Origin: Ideonella sp.
GTDB taxonomy: Bacteria > Pseudomonadota > Gammaproteobacteria > Burkholderiales > Burkholderiaceae_C
Direction: 5' to 3'
DNA length: 64,000 nt
NCBI GenBank assembly: GCA_015075545.1
Contig: JABTUC010000001.1
Coordinates: 186,001 to 250,000 of the forward strand
Shown: positions 36,500 to 45,626 of the stretch, in pieces
Layout of the letters: every line of letters starts with the position of its first letter
Numbering within the stretch: position 1 is the stretch's first letter
Notes under the pieces: model-generated
Seen by the model: the letters and a program-made list of their open reading frames with translations, nothing else
What the model was told of the DNA's origin: nothing
Databases searched by the model: none
Program-made: the position numbers and the translations under genes

Positions 36500-38410
36500 A
36501 TGGCCCAGGAAGAGAACGCCGCCACTGCACCGGGCACGCGCGCGCTGCGCCTGCTGGTGGGCGCCGTCGCGGTGGCGATGTCGCTCTACCACATGTGGGT
36601 GGCGGGCTTCGGCCCGCCAGAGGCGGTGATCTTCCGCGGCACGCACCTGCTGTTCGCGTTGACGCTGGTGTTCCTGCTGTACCCGCTGCGCCCCGGCGGC
36701 AGCGCGCTCGCGCGCGTGGCCGACATGGCGCTGCTGGCCCTGGGCTGGGCCGCGGTGCTGCACATCTTCGTCGAGTACCAGGTGTTCATCAACCGCATCA
36801 TCTACATCGACGAGCTCACCGTCTGGGACAAGTTCTACGGCGTCGCGCTGGTGCTGGTGGTGCTTGAGGGCACGCGGCGCGTGATCGGCTGGGCGCTGCC
36901 GCTGACCGCGCTGGTGTTCATCGGCTATGCGGCGCTGTTCACCCAGGTGAAGTTCCCGGTGCTGCTCGAGCAGCTCTACTACTCCACCGAGGGCATCTTC
37001 GGCTCGACGCTCGGCGTGTCGGCCTCGTACGTGATGCTGTTCGTGCTGTTCGGCGCCTTCATGGAGCGCAGCGGCACCGGCCAGCTCTTCATGGACTTCG
37101 CGATGTCGATCACCGGCCACCAGGCCGGCGGCCCGGGCAAGGTGGCGGTGGTCAGCTCGTCGCTGTTCGGCACCGTGTCGGGTTCGGCGGTGGCCAACGT
37201 GATGGTCGACGGGCCGATCACCATCCCGCTGATGAAGCGCACCGGCTTCAAGCCGCCGTTCGCCGCGGCGGTGGAATCGGTGGCCTCCACCGGCGGCCAG
37301 CTGATGCCGCCGATCATGGGCGCGGCGGCGTTCGTGATGGCCGAGTTCCTCGCGGTGCCGTACGCCACGGTGGCGCTGTGGGCGGCGATTCCCGCGCTGC
37401 TGTACTACCTGGCGGTGTTCTCCGCGGTGCACTTCGTCGCCAAGCGCGACGGCCTGGCCGGCGTGCCGCGCGCCGAGCTGCCGCGGCTGCCGCGCGTGAT
37501 GGCCGAGCGCGGCCACCTGTTCATCCCGATCGTCGTCATCCTGGTCGGCTTGTTCATGGGCTACTCGGCGCCGCTGTGCGCGCTGGTGGGGGCGCTGGCC
37601 TGCCTGCCGGTGGCGCTGCTGCGCGCCACCACCCGCGCCGGCATCGGCTGGCGCAGCGTGCTCGGCGCGCTCGAGGAGGGCGCGCGCAACACGCTGGCGG
37701 TGGCGATGGCGTGTGCCTGCGCCGGGCTGGTGATCGGCTGCGTCACCATCACCGGGCTGGGCATCACCTTCACGCAGGTGGTGATCGCGCTGGCACAGAA
37801 CTCGCTGGTGCTGGCGCTCGTGCTCACCGCCATGGCCGGCATCGTGCTCGGCATGGGCATGCCGACGACGCCGGCGTACATCGTGATGGTGTCGCTGCTG
37901 GTGCCGGCGATCATCAAGCTCGGCGCGGCCACTCCGGCGGCGCACATGTTCGCGTTCTACTTCGCGATCCTGTCGGCGATCACGCCGCCGGTGGCGCTGG
38001 CGGTGTTCGCCGCCGCGGGGCTGGCCAAGGCCAACATGTGGGCCGCCGGCTGGGCGGCGATGCGCGCCGCGGCGCCAGCGTACATCGTGCCGTTCATGTT
38101 CGTCTACGAGCCGGCGCTGCTGCTGATCGGCAACTGGACCAACAGCCTGCTGGCCACCGCCTCGGCGTCGCTGGGCGTGATCCTGCTGGCCGGCGGCGCG
38201 TTCGGCTACCTGCTGCGGCCGGCCACCGCCTGGCAGCGCGTGCTGCTGATCGCCGGCGCGCTGCTGCTGATCAAGCCCGGCTGGATCACCGACCTGATCG
38301 GCCTCGGGCTCGGTGCACTCGTGGTGTCGACGCAATGGCTTGCCACGCGCAGCGCCCGCACGGCGCCGCGGCTGCCCGCGACCGCCGCGCCGGGGGACGA
38401 CGCCGCGTGA
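36500..38410 (+). CDS. TRAP fused 4TM-12TM permease (DctQM-type)
   Basis: 636 aa with about 16-17 hydrophobic segments. The first four (to about residue 130) correspond to DctQ, the rest to DctM. FGTVSGSAVANVMVDGPITIPLMKRTGF and VLGMGMPTTPAYIVMVSLLVPA are the conserved fused-permease motifs, and ITPPVALAVFAAAGLAKAN closes the channel region. It works with the TAXI receptor as a Na+- or H+-driven importer for an unidentified organic acid. The C-terminus extends into an Ala/Pro-rich tail. Confidence 0.92.
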   Translation: MAQEENAATAPGTRALRLLVGAVAVAMSLYHMWVAGFGPPEAVIFRGTHLLFALTLVFLLYPLRPGGSALARVADMALLALGWAAVLHIFVEYQVFINRIIYIDELTVWDKFYGVALVLVVLEGTRRVIGWALPLTALVFIGYAALFTQVKFPVLLEQLYYSTEGIFGSTLGVSASYVMLFVLFGAFMERSGTGQLFMDFAMSITGHQAGGPGKVAVVSSSLFGTVSGSAVANVMVDGPITIPLMKRTGFKPPFAAAVESVASTGGQLMPPIMGAAAFVMAEFLAVPYATVALWAAIPALLYYLAVFSAVHFVAKRDGLAGVPRAELPRLPRVMAERGHLFIPIVVILVGLFMGYSAPLCALVGALACLPVALLRATTRAGIGWRSVLGALEEGARNTLAVAMACACAGLVIGCVTITGLGITFTQVVIALAQNSLVLALVLTAMAGIVLGMGMPTTPAYIVMVSLLVPAIIKLGAATPAAHMFAFYFAILSAITPPVALAVFAAAGLAKANMWAAGWAAMRAAAPAYIVPFMFVYEPALLLIGNWTNSLLATASASLGVILLAGGAFGYLLRPATAWQRVLLIAGALLLIKPGWITDLIGLGLGALVVSTQWLATRSARTAPRLPATAAPGDDAA

Positions 38411-38420
38411 ACGGCGGGCC

Positions 38421-39459
38421 CTACGGCGCCACCTGCTGCAGCCCCAGCAATTCGCGCTGGTAGGCGAACGCACTGGGCAGCCCGCCGGTGTGGACGAAGA
38501 GCACGCGCTGCCCCGCGCGCAGCTCGCCGCCGCGCGCCAGGCCGATCAGCCCGGCCATCACCTTGCCGGTGTACACCGGGTCGAGCACGATGCCCTCGCT
38601 GCGCGCGAGCAACTGCGCCGCCTCGACCATGCGCGCGTTGGGCAGCGAGTACTTCGGCTGCCAGTAGCCGCCGACGCAGCGCACCGCGTCGCGCGGCACG
38701 CGCAGGTCCAGCCCGAGCAGCTCGCACACCGCCTGCGCCTCGGCGTGCACCAGCGGCGCCTGGTCGGGCGGGTCGCGGCTGACGCCGACGCCGACGATCG
38801 GCGTGTCGATGCGGTTGCCGAGAAAACCCGCCAGCAGCCCGCCGTGCGTGCCCGAGCTGCCCGAACCGACGACCACGCTGTCGAAGTGCAGCCCCTGCTC
38901 GAAGCACTGCTGCTGCAGCTCCTGCGCGCAGGCCACGTAGCCGAGGCCGCCGAGCGCATTGGAGCCGCCACCGGGGATCACGTAGGCCTTGCGGCCCTTT
39001 GCGCGCAACTCGTCGGACACGCGCTGCATCGCGGCGGCCATGTCGGTGCCGGCCGGCACCACGGTGATCGCCTCGACGCCGAGCAGCCGGAACAGGAAGT
39101 GGTTGCCGCTGGCGTCGTCGCGGTAGCTGTCGGGCACGCGCTCCTCGATCACGAAGCGGCACTGCAGCCCCTCCTTCACCGCGGCGGCGAGCGTGAGGCG
39201 GCAGTGGTTCGACTGCGGCGCGCCGCAGGTGACGAGCGTGTCGGCGCCCTGCGCCAGCGCGTCGGCCACCAGGAACTCGAGCTTGCGCGTCTTGTTGCCG
39301 CCCGGCGCGAGGCCGAGCAGGTCGTCGCGCTTGATTCCACACCTCGGGCCCGTGCCCGCCGGGGCAGCTCGCGGCCAGCGCGGCCGAGAAGCGCGGCAGC
39401 GGCTCGAGCGGCGTGGGGGTCGGGGTGTAGCGGCGGCGAGGGAAGCGCGACAGGTCCAT
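38421..39459 (-). pseudogene. dcyD: D-cysteine desulfhydrase / ACC deaminase-like gene with a frameshift
   Basis: A PLP fold-type II enzyme converting D-cysteine to pyruvate, sulfide and ammonia (or deaminating ACC). The N-terminus (MDLSRFPRRRYTPTPTPLEPLPRFSAAL...GPEVW) lies in one frame, and from IKRDDLLGLAPGGNKTRKLEFL (catalytic Lys in the NKTRK motif) to the stop it lies in another. A single extra base around 39335-39336 (TGGAATCAAG where TGGATCAAG is expected) causes the shift. If corrected, the protein is 345 aa, which is normal. It is either a real recent mutation or a sequencing error. Confidence 0.85.
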
Positions 39460-39582
39460 CGGCGGATTGTCGTCGCGGGTCGGGGCCGCGAGTACGGCCA
39501 CGATCGGATGGTAGGACAGCCAGCCCGATGCGACTGCAGGCACACCGCGACAATGCATGCATTCAGGGTCGGAGCGATCGAC

Positions 39583-39837
39583 ATGGCGATGCTGACGGTG
39601 CGCAACATTCCCGATGCGGTGCACCGCGCGCTCCGCACGCGCGCCGCGCGTCGCGGCCACAGCATGGAGGCCGAGGTGCGCGAGATCCTGGAGTCCGCCG
39701 TCAGCCCGCAAGGGCGGGTGAAGCTGGGCTCGATGCTGGCTGACATCGGCCGGCGCGCCAAGCTGACCGACGACGAGTTCGCCGTCTTCGAGCAGGCGCG
39801 CAGCAAGGCAGCCGCTCGCCCGCCGAGCTTCGAGTGA
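39583..39837 (+). CDS. FitA-like ribbon-helix-helix antitoxin
   Basis: 84 aa. AMLTVRNIPDAVHRALRTRAARRGHSMEAEVREILESAV is the Arc/FitA ribbon-helix-helix domain, followed by a toxin-binding tail (KLTDDEFAVFEQARSK). Its stop overlaps the GTG of the PIN toxin gene. The toxin reading frame is broken, so the antitoxin may now be an orphan. Confidence 0.87.
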   Translation: MAMLTVRNIPDAVHRALRTRAARRGHSMEAEVREILESAVSPQGRVKLGSMLADIGRRAKLTDDEFAVFEQARSKAAARPPSFE

Positions 39838-40255
39838 TCCTGCTGGACACCAACGTGGTGTCGGAGCCGCTGCGCGCGGCGCCCGACGACCGCGTCGTTG
39901 CGTGGATCGCGATGCCCAGCCGCTGGAAACGCTCTTCCTGTCGGCCATCACCGTGGCCGAACTGCGCGCGGGCGTGGCGCTGCTGCCCGCGGGCAGGCGC
40001 CGCACCGGATTGCACGACAACTTGGAGACACGGGTACTGCCGCTGTTCGCCGGCCGGGTGCTGCCTTTCGATCTGGCCTGCACCCAGGCCTATGCCACGC
40101 TGATGTCCGCGGCCCGCGCAGCGGGGTTGGCCATTTCGAGCGCCGACGGCTACATCGCTGCCATCGCCGCCGCCAACGGCCTCGCGGTGGCCACGCGCGA
40201 TACCGGCGCCTTCAAGGCCGCGGGCGCCACCGTGATCGACCCTTGGCGGGGTTGA
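39834..40255 (+). pseudogene. FitB-like PIN toxin with a frameshift
   Basis: VILLDTNVVSEPLRAAPDDRVVAWI lies in the first frame (39834 onward); DAQPLETLFLSAITVAELRAGVALLPAGRR to KAAGATVIDPWRG lies in another, ending at 40255. A 2-bp insertion in ATCGCGATGCC (about 39908-39911; ATCGATGCC expected) links them. All PIN acids are still encoded across the two frames (LLDTN, AELRAG, SSADGYIAA, ATRDTGAF). As read, the toxin is truncated after about 25 native residues. The original would have been about 139 aa. Confidence 0.85.
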
Positions 40256-40352
40256 GCGCGGCGCCTCCAGTCACTTGACCGCGGCAGAGCGCTGCGGCCG
40301 GTGGCCTCTCGAAGACAAGCGGGCCGGCCGCGCAACTGCCTGTTCTTCGAGG

Positions 40353-40739
40353 TCACCCGCGCACGAACAGCGTCACCAGCGGTTCGTCGCCGACCTGACG
40401 GCTGCAGTGGCCGTGCACCATCGGGTCGAACGCCACGCCCGCGGGCAGCAAGTCGGCCGAGTAGAAGTGCTCGCCGGGCGCGAACACGCGCGTGCTGCCG
40501 TCTTGCAGCCCGATCTCCATGCCGCCGCGCAGGATGAACACCCACTGCGGGTGCTCGGTGCAATGGAACTCGCTGCGAAACCCCACCGGGCTCTCGCGCA
40601 GTTGATAACCGCTGCTTCGCATCAGCGCCGAAAGCCGCGCCTGCGGCTTGCCTTCGGTCAGCGCGATCACCTCTTCGCGCCAGCGCGCGCGGCCGTCGGG
40701 CCCGGTGATCAGCGAGACCTTCGTGAACGACGCACTCAT
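40353..40739 (-). CDS. Cupin-domain protein
   Basis: 128 aa. Cupin core: EFHCTEHPQWVFILRGGMEIGLQDGSTRVFAPGEHFYSADLLPAGVAFDPMVHGHCSRQ. The first motif retains His and Glu (HCTEHPQ), the usual metal ligands, and a His cluster ends the second motif. It starts 4 bp inside the end of the SDR gene, so it is the second gene of a coupled operon. It may be a binding protein or isomerase for the SDR substrate. Exact function unknown. Confidence 0.82.
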   Translation of the reverse strand: MSASFTKVSLITGPDGRARWREEVIALTEGKPQARLSALMRSSGYQLRESPVGFRSEFHCTEHPQWVFILRGGMEIGLQDGSTRVFAPGEHFYSADLLPAGVAFDPMVHGHCSRQVGDEPLVTLFVRG

Positions 40740-41509
40740 ACCGCGGCCGTCATGCCGCCGTCGACCAACAGCAAATGGCCGTTGACGTAGGCCGCGCCGT
40801 CGCTGCACAGGAACACCAGCGCCGGCGCCAGCTCTTCCACGTTGCCCCAGCGGCGCGCCGGCGTGCGGCTGATCACCCAGCGGTTGAAGGCCTCGTCGGC
40901 CACCAGCGGCGCGGTCAGCTCGGTCTCGAAGTAGCCCGGCGCGATGCCGTTGACGGTGATGCCGTGCGGCGCCAGCTCGACCGCCATCGCCTTGGTCAGC
41001 ATCTTCAGCGCCCCCTTGCTGGCGGCGTACGGCGCGGTGCTCGGCCGCGCCAGCTCGCTCATCACCGAGCAGGTGTTGACGATGCGCCCGCGCTTGCGCG
41101 CGACCATTCGCCGCGCCACCGCGCGGCCGGCGTAGAACGCGGCGTCGAGGTTGGTCTGCAGCACGGCGCGCCAGTCGGCGTCGCTGATCTCGGTGAACGC
41201 CGCGCGCCGGGTGATGCCGGCGTTGTTGACCAGGATGTCGATCGGCCCCACCTCGGCTTCGATCGCCGCCACCGCGGCGTCGACGGCGGCCGGGTCGGTG
41301 ACGTCGAACGCGCGCGCGTGCGCCGCCAGGCCCGCGGCGCGCAGGCCGGCGGCGGCGTCGCGCAGCCGCGCCGCGTTGCGCGCATTGAGCACCACCGTGG
41401 CGCCGGCCTGCGCCAGGCCGCGTGCCAGCGCCAGGCCGATGCCGGTGGACGAGCCGGTGACCAGCGCCACGCGGCCGTCGAGCCGGAACGTATCGGCGGT
41501 GATGCCCAT
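40736..41509 (-). CDS. Short-chain dehydrogenase, gluconate 5-dehydrogenase-like
   Basis: 257 aa classical SDR. TGSSTGIGLALARGL (cofactor site, about residue 18), NNAGI, catalytic Ser in NTCSVMSELARPSTA and YAASK (Tyr-Lys) are all intact. C-terminal GNVEELAPALVFLCSDGAAYVNGHLLLVDGG is standard. The LARPSTAPYAASKGALKMLTKAMAVELAPHGITVN pattern matches gluconate/ketogluconate dehydrogenases. Overlaps the cupin gene (ATGA), suggesting a shared sugar-acid role beside the importers. Cofactor and substrate are not proven. Confidence 0.88.
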   Translation of the reverse strand: MGITADTFRLDGRVALVTGSSTGIGLALARGLAQAGATVVLNARNAARLRDAAAGLRAAGLAAHARAFDVTDPAAVDAAVAAIEAEVGPIDILVNNAGITRRAAFTEISDADWRAVLQTNLDAAFYAGRAVARRMVARKRGRIVNTCSVMSELARPSTAPYAASKGALKMLTKAMAVELAPHGITVNGIAPGYFETELTAPLVADEAFNRWVISRTPARRWGNVEELAPALVFLCSDGAAYVNGHLLLVDGGMTAAV

Positions 41510-41630
41510 GATGGCTCCTTGCAGCGCATCGAAGCGGCGCCGAGTATCGCATCGCGCCCGCAGACATTCGGCGAAGGTGAATGCGGCTCGGTGGTCCCGG
41601 CTCGTAAGCCGGTTGCGCCTGCGCCCCCAA

Positions 41631-42209
41631 TCACCGCGGGTGGCCTAGCTCGCGCCAGCGCTTGCCGGATCCGCCGTGGCGTCGATCGGCGCGCACCTCC
41701 ACGCCCGCGCCTTCCTCGAGGATGCGCCGCGCCTGCGCCGTCAGCTTGGTCAGACAGCGGTCGAGCACCACCACCTCTTCGGCGTCGAGCACTTCCATCA
41801 AGCGCCGGTTGATCGCGGCCAGGCGCGGGAACAGCTCGGCGTAGAGCCGCCGCCCCTCGGCCGAGGCCGCGACCCGCGTGGGCCGCGCTGCAGCGGATGT
41901 CCGACCTTCTGCGCGGCGCTCGATCAAACCTTTGCCGATCAATTCGATGATCGTGCGCGAGACCACCGTGCGCGGCAGCTCGATGCGCTCGGCCAGTGCC
42001 GAGGGAGACATCGCACCGCCTTCGACCAGCGCGGCAACGAAGCGCCACTGTCTGCGCGTCACACCGTAGCCGCCCTCGCAGAGTTGGACGGCCGGCGCGC
42101 CGCCCATCCTGAGCAGGTGCTTGATTCGGTAGTTCAGCAGGTCGTCGTGCTCGCGCGGTTCGGCGAGGCGGCCAGGATCGGTCGGCGCAGGGTGGTGCAT
42201 TTGAATCAT
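41631..42209 (-). CDS. MarR-family transcriptional regulator
   Basis: 192 aa. Winged helix: VTRRQWRFVAALVEGGAMSPSALAERIELPRTVVSRTIIELIGKGLIERR (about residues 48-100), with a C-terminal dimerisation helix bundle. The N-terminal HLLRMGGAPAVQLC is as in MarR regulators of aromatic or acid catabolism. It is divergent from a Bug-type receptor gene with only 56 bp between, so it probably represses that gene. Its C-terminus has an Arg/Gly-rich extension not usual for the family. Confidence 0.88.
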   Translation of the reverse strand: MIQMHHPAPTDPGRLAEPREHDDLLNYRIKHLLRMGGAPAVQLCEGGYGVTRRQWRFVAALVEGGAMSPSALAERIELPRTVVSRTIIELIGKGLIERRAEGRTSAAARPTRVAASAEGRRLYAELFPRLAAINRRLMEVLDAEEVVVLDRCLTKLTAQARRILEEGAGVEVRADRRHGGSGKRWRELGHPR

Positions 42210-42265
42210 CGATTGTGTCGCGGTTAGATTGGGCCCGCTGCGGCGTCGCCGCCCGGAGGCTCGAA

Positions 42266-43234
42266 ATGCGCACCACCCGTTTCGCTCTCGTCGCCGTCAT
42301 CCTGGCCGCGCTCGCGACCGCGGCGCGCGCCCAGGCCGACGCATGGCCCGCGCGCGCAATCACGGTCGTCGTCGGCTTCGGCGCCGGCGGCAACCCCGAT
42401 GTCGCGGCGCGCCTGATCGCCGAACGGCTCGGCGCGCGCCTGGGTCAGCCGGTGGTGGTCGAGAACCGGCCCGGCGCAGCCGGGACGGTCGGTGCGGCCG
42501 CCGTGGCGCGAGCGCAGCCCGACGGCTACACGCTGCTGTTCGGGGTCGCCGCGAACCTGGCGCTCGCTCCGGCCACGATGAAGACGCCGCCGTACGAACC
42601 GGCGCGCGCGTTCCAGCCGATCGCCGAAGTGGCGCGCGGGCCCTACGTCTGGATGGTGCGCGCCGACTTGCCGCTGCGAACAATGCCCGAGTTCGTCGCC
42701 TGGGCCAAGGAGCGCAACGGCGGCGGCAACTACGTGTCGCCGGGCACCGGCAGCGCGCACCACCTCGGCACCGAGATGATGCTGCGCAGCGCCGGCATCG
42801 AGATGGTCCACGTGCCGACCAGCCGCGGCATCTACGTGTCGATCCTGGCGGGCGCCGGCGATGCGATGTTCGACACGCTGCCCGCGCCGCTGGCGCACAT
42901 CAAGTCCGGCAAGCTGCGTGCGCTGGGCGTCACCGGCGCGAAACGGCTGGCTGCGTTGCCAGAGGTGCCCACGCTCGCCGAGCAGGGCCTGCCCGACGTG
43001 CCGCTGCAGTTCTTCTGGGGGCTGGTGGGGCCAGCCGGACTGCCGCGCGCGATCGTCGATCGGCTGCACCGCGAGGTGACCGCGATCCTGGCCGAACCGG
43101 CTGTGCAAGCCACGTTCGCCGGCTGGGGCATCGAGACGAGCAACGTCGGGCCCGATGCGTTCGGGGCGTCCATCGCGCAAGAGGTCTCGCGCTGGCGCGA
43201 GTTCGTCGCGCGCTCGGGGTTGCGCCTCGAATAG
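42266..43234 (+). CDS. Bug-family (TctC-like) solute receptor
   Basis: 322 aa. Signal peptide FALVAVILAALATAARA, cleavage before QADAWP. ITVVVGFGAGGNPDVAARLIAERLG, PVVVENRPGAAGTVGAAAVARAQPDGYTLLF and the ALPEVPTLAEQGLPDV region are diagnostic of Bug receptors of Burkholderiales, which bind carboxylates and often lack their own permease. No tctAB genes are nearby. The start at 42266 follows the signal peptide pattern. Likely controlled by the divergent MarR gene. Confidence 0.93.
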   Translation: MRTTRFALVAVILAALATAARAQADAWPARAITVVVGFGAGGNPDVAARLIAERLGARLGQPVVVENRPGAAGTVGAAAVARAQPDGYTLLFGVAANLALAPATMKTPPYEPARAFQPIAEVARGPYVWMVRADLPLRTMPEFVAWAKERNGGGNYVSPGTGSAHHLGTEMMLRSAGIEMVHVPTSRGIYVSILAGAGDAMFDTLPAPLAHIKSGKLRALGVTGAKRLAALPEVPTLAEQGLPDVPLQFFWGLVGPAGLPRAIVDRLHREVTAILAEPAVQATFAGWGIETSNVGPDAFGASIAQEVSRWREFVARSGLRLE

Positions 43235-43571
43235 CGAGTTGCTGCGAACTGTTCACCCGCACCCGGATCGGGGTTTCGCGTTCGCAGACGGTGCGGCGCC
43301 ATACGCTTAGAGCCTGACCGGCGTGCTGCTCGGTTTCACCGATGCCGCGTCGCTGCCGGGCGGCGGCTGGGCCCACAGCGCGGCCGCCGAGCAGCGCCAT
43401 GGCAGCGTGGCCGGCGATCCGGATCTTCCCTCGTGGCTGCTGACGGCACGGTGGTGACACACACGAACGACCTACCATACGCCATGCAAGTTGTCCGACG
43501 CCCTCAGCGCGATGAGGCGCGTCGCCGATCCATGGCGCTCATCCCGGAGCGCGAAGCGTGAAGGCAGTTCA
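43235..43571. other. Intergenic region upstream of the dehydratase gene
   Basis: A 337-bp gap with no convincing gene. It contains short GC-rich inverted repeats, and a sequence with reduced GC around 43460-43495 (CACACACGAACGACCTACCATACGCCATGCAAG) that probably holds the promoter. No terminator with a T-run was seen after the Bug receptor gene. Confidence 0.4.
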
Positions 43572-45308
43572 GTGAGCACCAGACCCCGCAAGAACCCCCG
43601 AGACCTGCGCAGCCAGCAATGGTTCGGCCGCCAGGACCGCGACGGCTTCGCCTACCGCAGCTGGCTCAAGGGCAAGGGCATCCCGCACGACCAGTTCGAC
43701 GGCCGCCCGGTGATCGGCATCTGCAACACCTACAGCGAGCTGAACCCGTGCAACTCGCATTTCCGCACCCTCGCCGAGCAGGTGAAGATCGGCGTCTACG
43801 AAGCGGGCGGCTTTCCGCTGGAGTTTCCGGTGATGTCGCTCGGCGAGGTGCTGCTGCGCCCCACCGCGATGCTGTACCGCAACCTCGCCAGCATGGACGT
43901 CGAGGAGAGCATCCGCGGCAACCCGATCGACGGCGTGGTGCTGCTGATGGGCTGCGACAAGACCACGCCCTCGCTGGTGATGGGCGCGTCGAGCGCCAAT
44001 CTGCCGACCATCGGCGTCTCGGGCGGGCCGATGCTCAACGGCAAGTGGCGCGGCCAGGAGCTGGGCTCGGGCACCGGCGTGTGGAGCATGAGCGAGCAGG
44101 TGCGCGCCGGCACGCTGCGGCTGCAGGAGTTTCTCGATGCCGAGAGCTGCATGCACCGCAGCCACGGCCACTGCATGACGATGGGCACCGCCAGCACGAT
44201 GGCCTCGATGGTCGAGGCGCTCGGCCTCGGGCTGCCGGGCAACGCCGCGTACCCCGCGGTGGACGGCCGGCGCAACGTGATCGCGCGCAACGCGGGCCGG
44301 CGCATCGTCGAGATGGTCCACGAGGACACCAAGATCGGCGACATCCTGACGCGCCCGGCGTTCGAGAACGCGATCAAGACGCTGGCGGCGATCGGCGGCT
44401 CGACCAACGCGGTGATCCACCTGATCGCGATCGCCGGGCGCCTGGGCGTCAAGCTGACGATCGACGACTTCGAGCGCCTGGCCAGCGAGATGCCGTGCCT
44501 GGTGAACCTGCAGCCGTCGGGGCAGCACCTGATGGAAGACTTCTGCTACGCCGGCGGCCTGCCGGTGGTGATGAAAGAGATCGCCGGGTCGCTGCACCTC
44601 GACCACGTCACCGTCAGCGGCAAGACGGTCCGCGAGAACATCGCCGGCGCCGAGAACTTCAACCGCGACGTCATCATGTCGCTGGACAAGCCGTTCAAGC
44701 CCAAGGCCGGCATCGCGGTGCTGCGCGGCAACCTGGCGCCGCGCGGCGCGGTGATCAAGCCGAGTGCGGCCACGCCCGAACTCATGGTGCACAAGGGCCG
44801 CGCGGTGGTGTTCGAGGATTCCGACGACTTCCACGCGCGCATCGACGACCCCGACCTCGACGTCGACGAGACCTGCGTGCTGGTGCTGAAGAACTGCGGC
44901 CCCAAGGGCTACCCCGGCATGGCCGAGGTCGGCAACATGCCGCTGCCGCCCAAGGTGCTCAAGAAGGGCATCACCGACATGGTGCGAATCAGCGACGCGC
45001 GCATGAGCGGCACCGCGTACGGCACGGTGGTGCTGCACACCGCACCCGAGGCCGCCGCCGGCGGCCCGCTGGCGTTGGTGAAGAACGGCGACCTCGTCGA
45101 GCTCGACGTCCCGAAGCGCCGGCTGCACCTGCACGTGAGCGACGAAGAGCTCGCCAAGCGCAAGGCTGCGTGGAAGCCGCCGACCCCGAGGCTCACCAGC
45201 GGCTACTGGAAGCTCTACATCGACCACGTGCTGCAGGCCGACGAGGGCGCGGACCTCGACTTCCTGGTCGGGCAGCGCGGGGCGTTCGTGCCGAAGGACA
45301 ATCACTGA
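43572..45308 (+). CDS. Sugar-acid dehydratase of the IlvD/Edd family, L-arabonate type
   Basis: 578 aa. Removes water from a sugar acid (L-arabonate or similar) to give a 2-keto-3-deoxy acid, using a [2Fe-2S] cluster. RKNPRDLRSQQWFGRQDRDGF at the start matches arabonate dehydratases rather than IlvD. Cluster Cys are seen in GICNTYSELNPCNSHF, LLMGCDKTTPS and ESCMHRSHGHCMTMGTASTMA, and the Lys/Glu site region RISDARMSGTAYGTVVLH is intact. The GTG at 43572 gives the family N-terminus; an in-frame start at 43491 would add 27 atypical residues. Fits the sugar-acid theme of denD and the importers. Confidence 0.9.
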   Translation: MSTRPRKNPRDLRSQQWFGRQDRDGFAYRSWLKGKGIPHDQFDGRPVIGICNTYSELNPCNSHFRTLAEQVKIGVYEAGGFPLEFPVMSLGEVLLRPTAMLYRNLASMDVEESIRGNPIDGVVLLMGCDKTTPSLVMGASSANLPTIGVSGGPMLNGKWRGQELGSGTGVWSMSEQVRAGTLRLQEFLDAESCMHRSHGHCMTMGTASTMASMVEALGLGLPGNAAYPAVDGRRNVIARNAGRRIVEMVHEDTKIGDILTRPAFENAIKTLAAIGGSTNAVIHLIAIAGRLGVKLTIDDFERLASEMPCLVNLQPSGQHLMEDFCYAGGLPVVMKEIAGSLHLDHVTVSGKTVRENIAGAENFNRDVIMSLDKPFKPKAGIAVLRGNLAPRGAVIKPSAATPELMVHKGRAVVFEDSDDFHARIDDPDLDVDETCVLVLKNCGPKGYPGMAEVGNMPLPPKVLKKGITDMVRISDARMSGTAYGTVVLHTAPEAAAGGPLALVKNGDLVELDVPKRRLHLHVSDEELAKRKAAWKPPTPRLTSGYWKLYIDHVLQADEGADLDFLVGQRGAFVPKDNH

Positions 45309-45626
45309 CCCGCGTCGGGCCGGCTGTGCCCGTGCCGCGGGCCTTTGTCGCCGCTGACCGCCGGCGCACCGAACGCCGCGGCACCACCGGGGCCGGTCGC
45401 ACACGGCGGTTGCGGGCCGGGCGCCGGGTGCTCCCGAATCGGCCGGACCACGCCCGCACCAACGGTCGTTCCAACGCTCCCGTGGCATCGTGCTCCTGTG
45501 GCCGAGACGCGCGCCACGTCGAATCGGGGAGCAGACCATGCCCGACCATTCCAGGATGCGCACCCACGCCTGCTCGCACTGCGCGTCGACCGGCAGCCGC
45601 AGCAACCCTTGAACCAAGGATGAACC
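45309..45626. other. Intergenic region with a possible micro-ORF
   Basis: A 318-bp gap. Within it, ATG 45538 to TGA 45612 could encode 24 residues (MPDHSRMRTHACSHCASTGS...) with a purine-rich GGGGAGCAG upstream, ending 14 bp before the next gene. This could be a leader peptide or chance. Nothing else could be identified. Confidence 0.3.
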
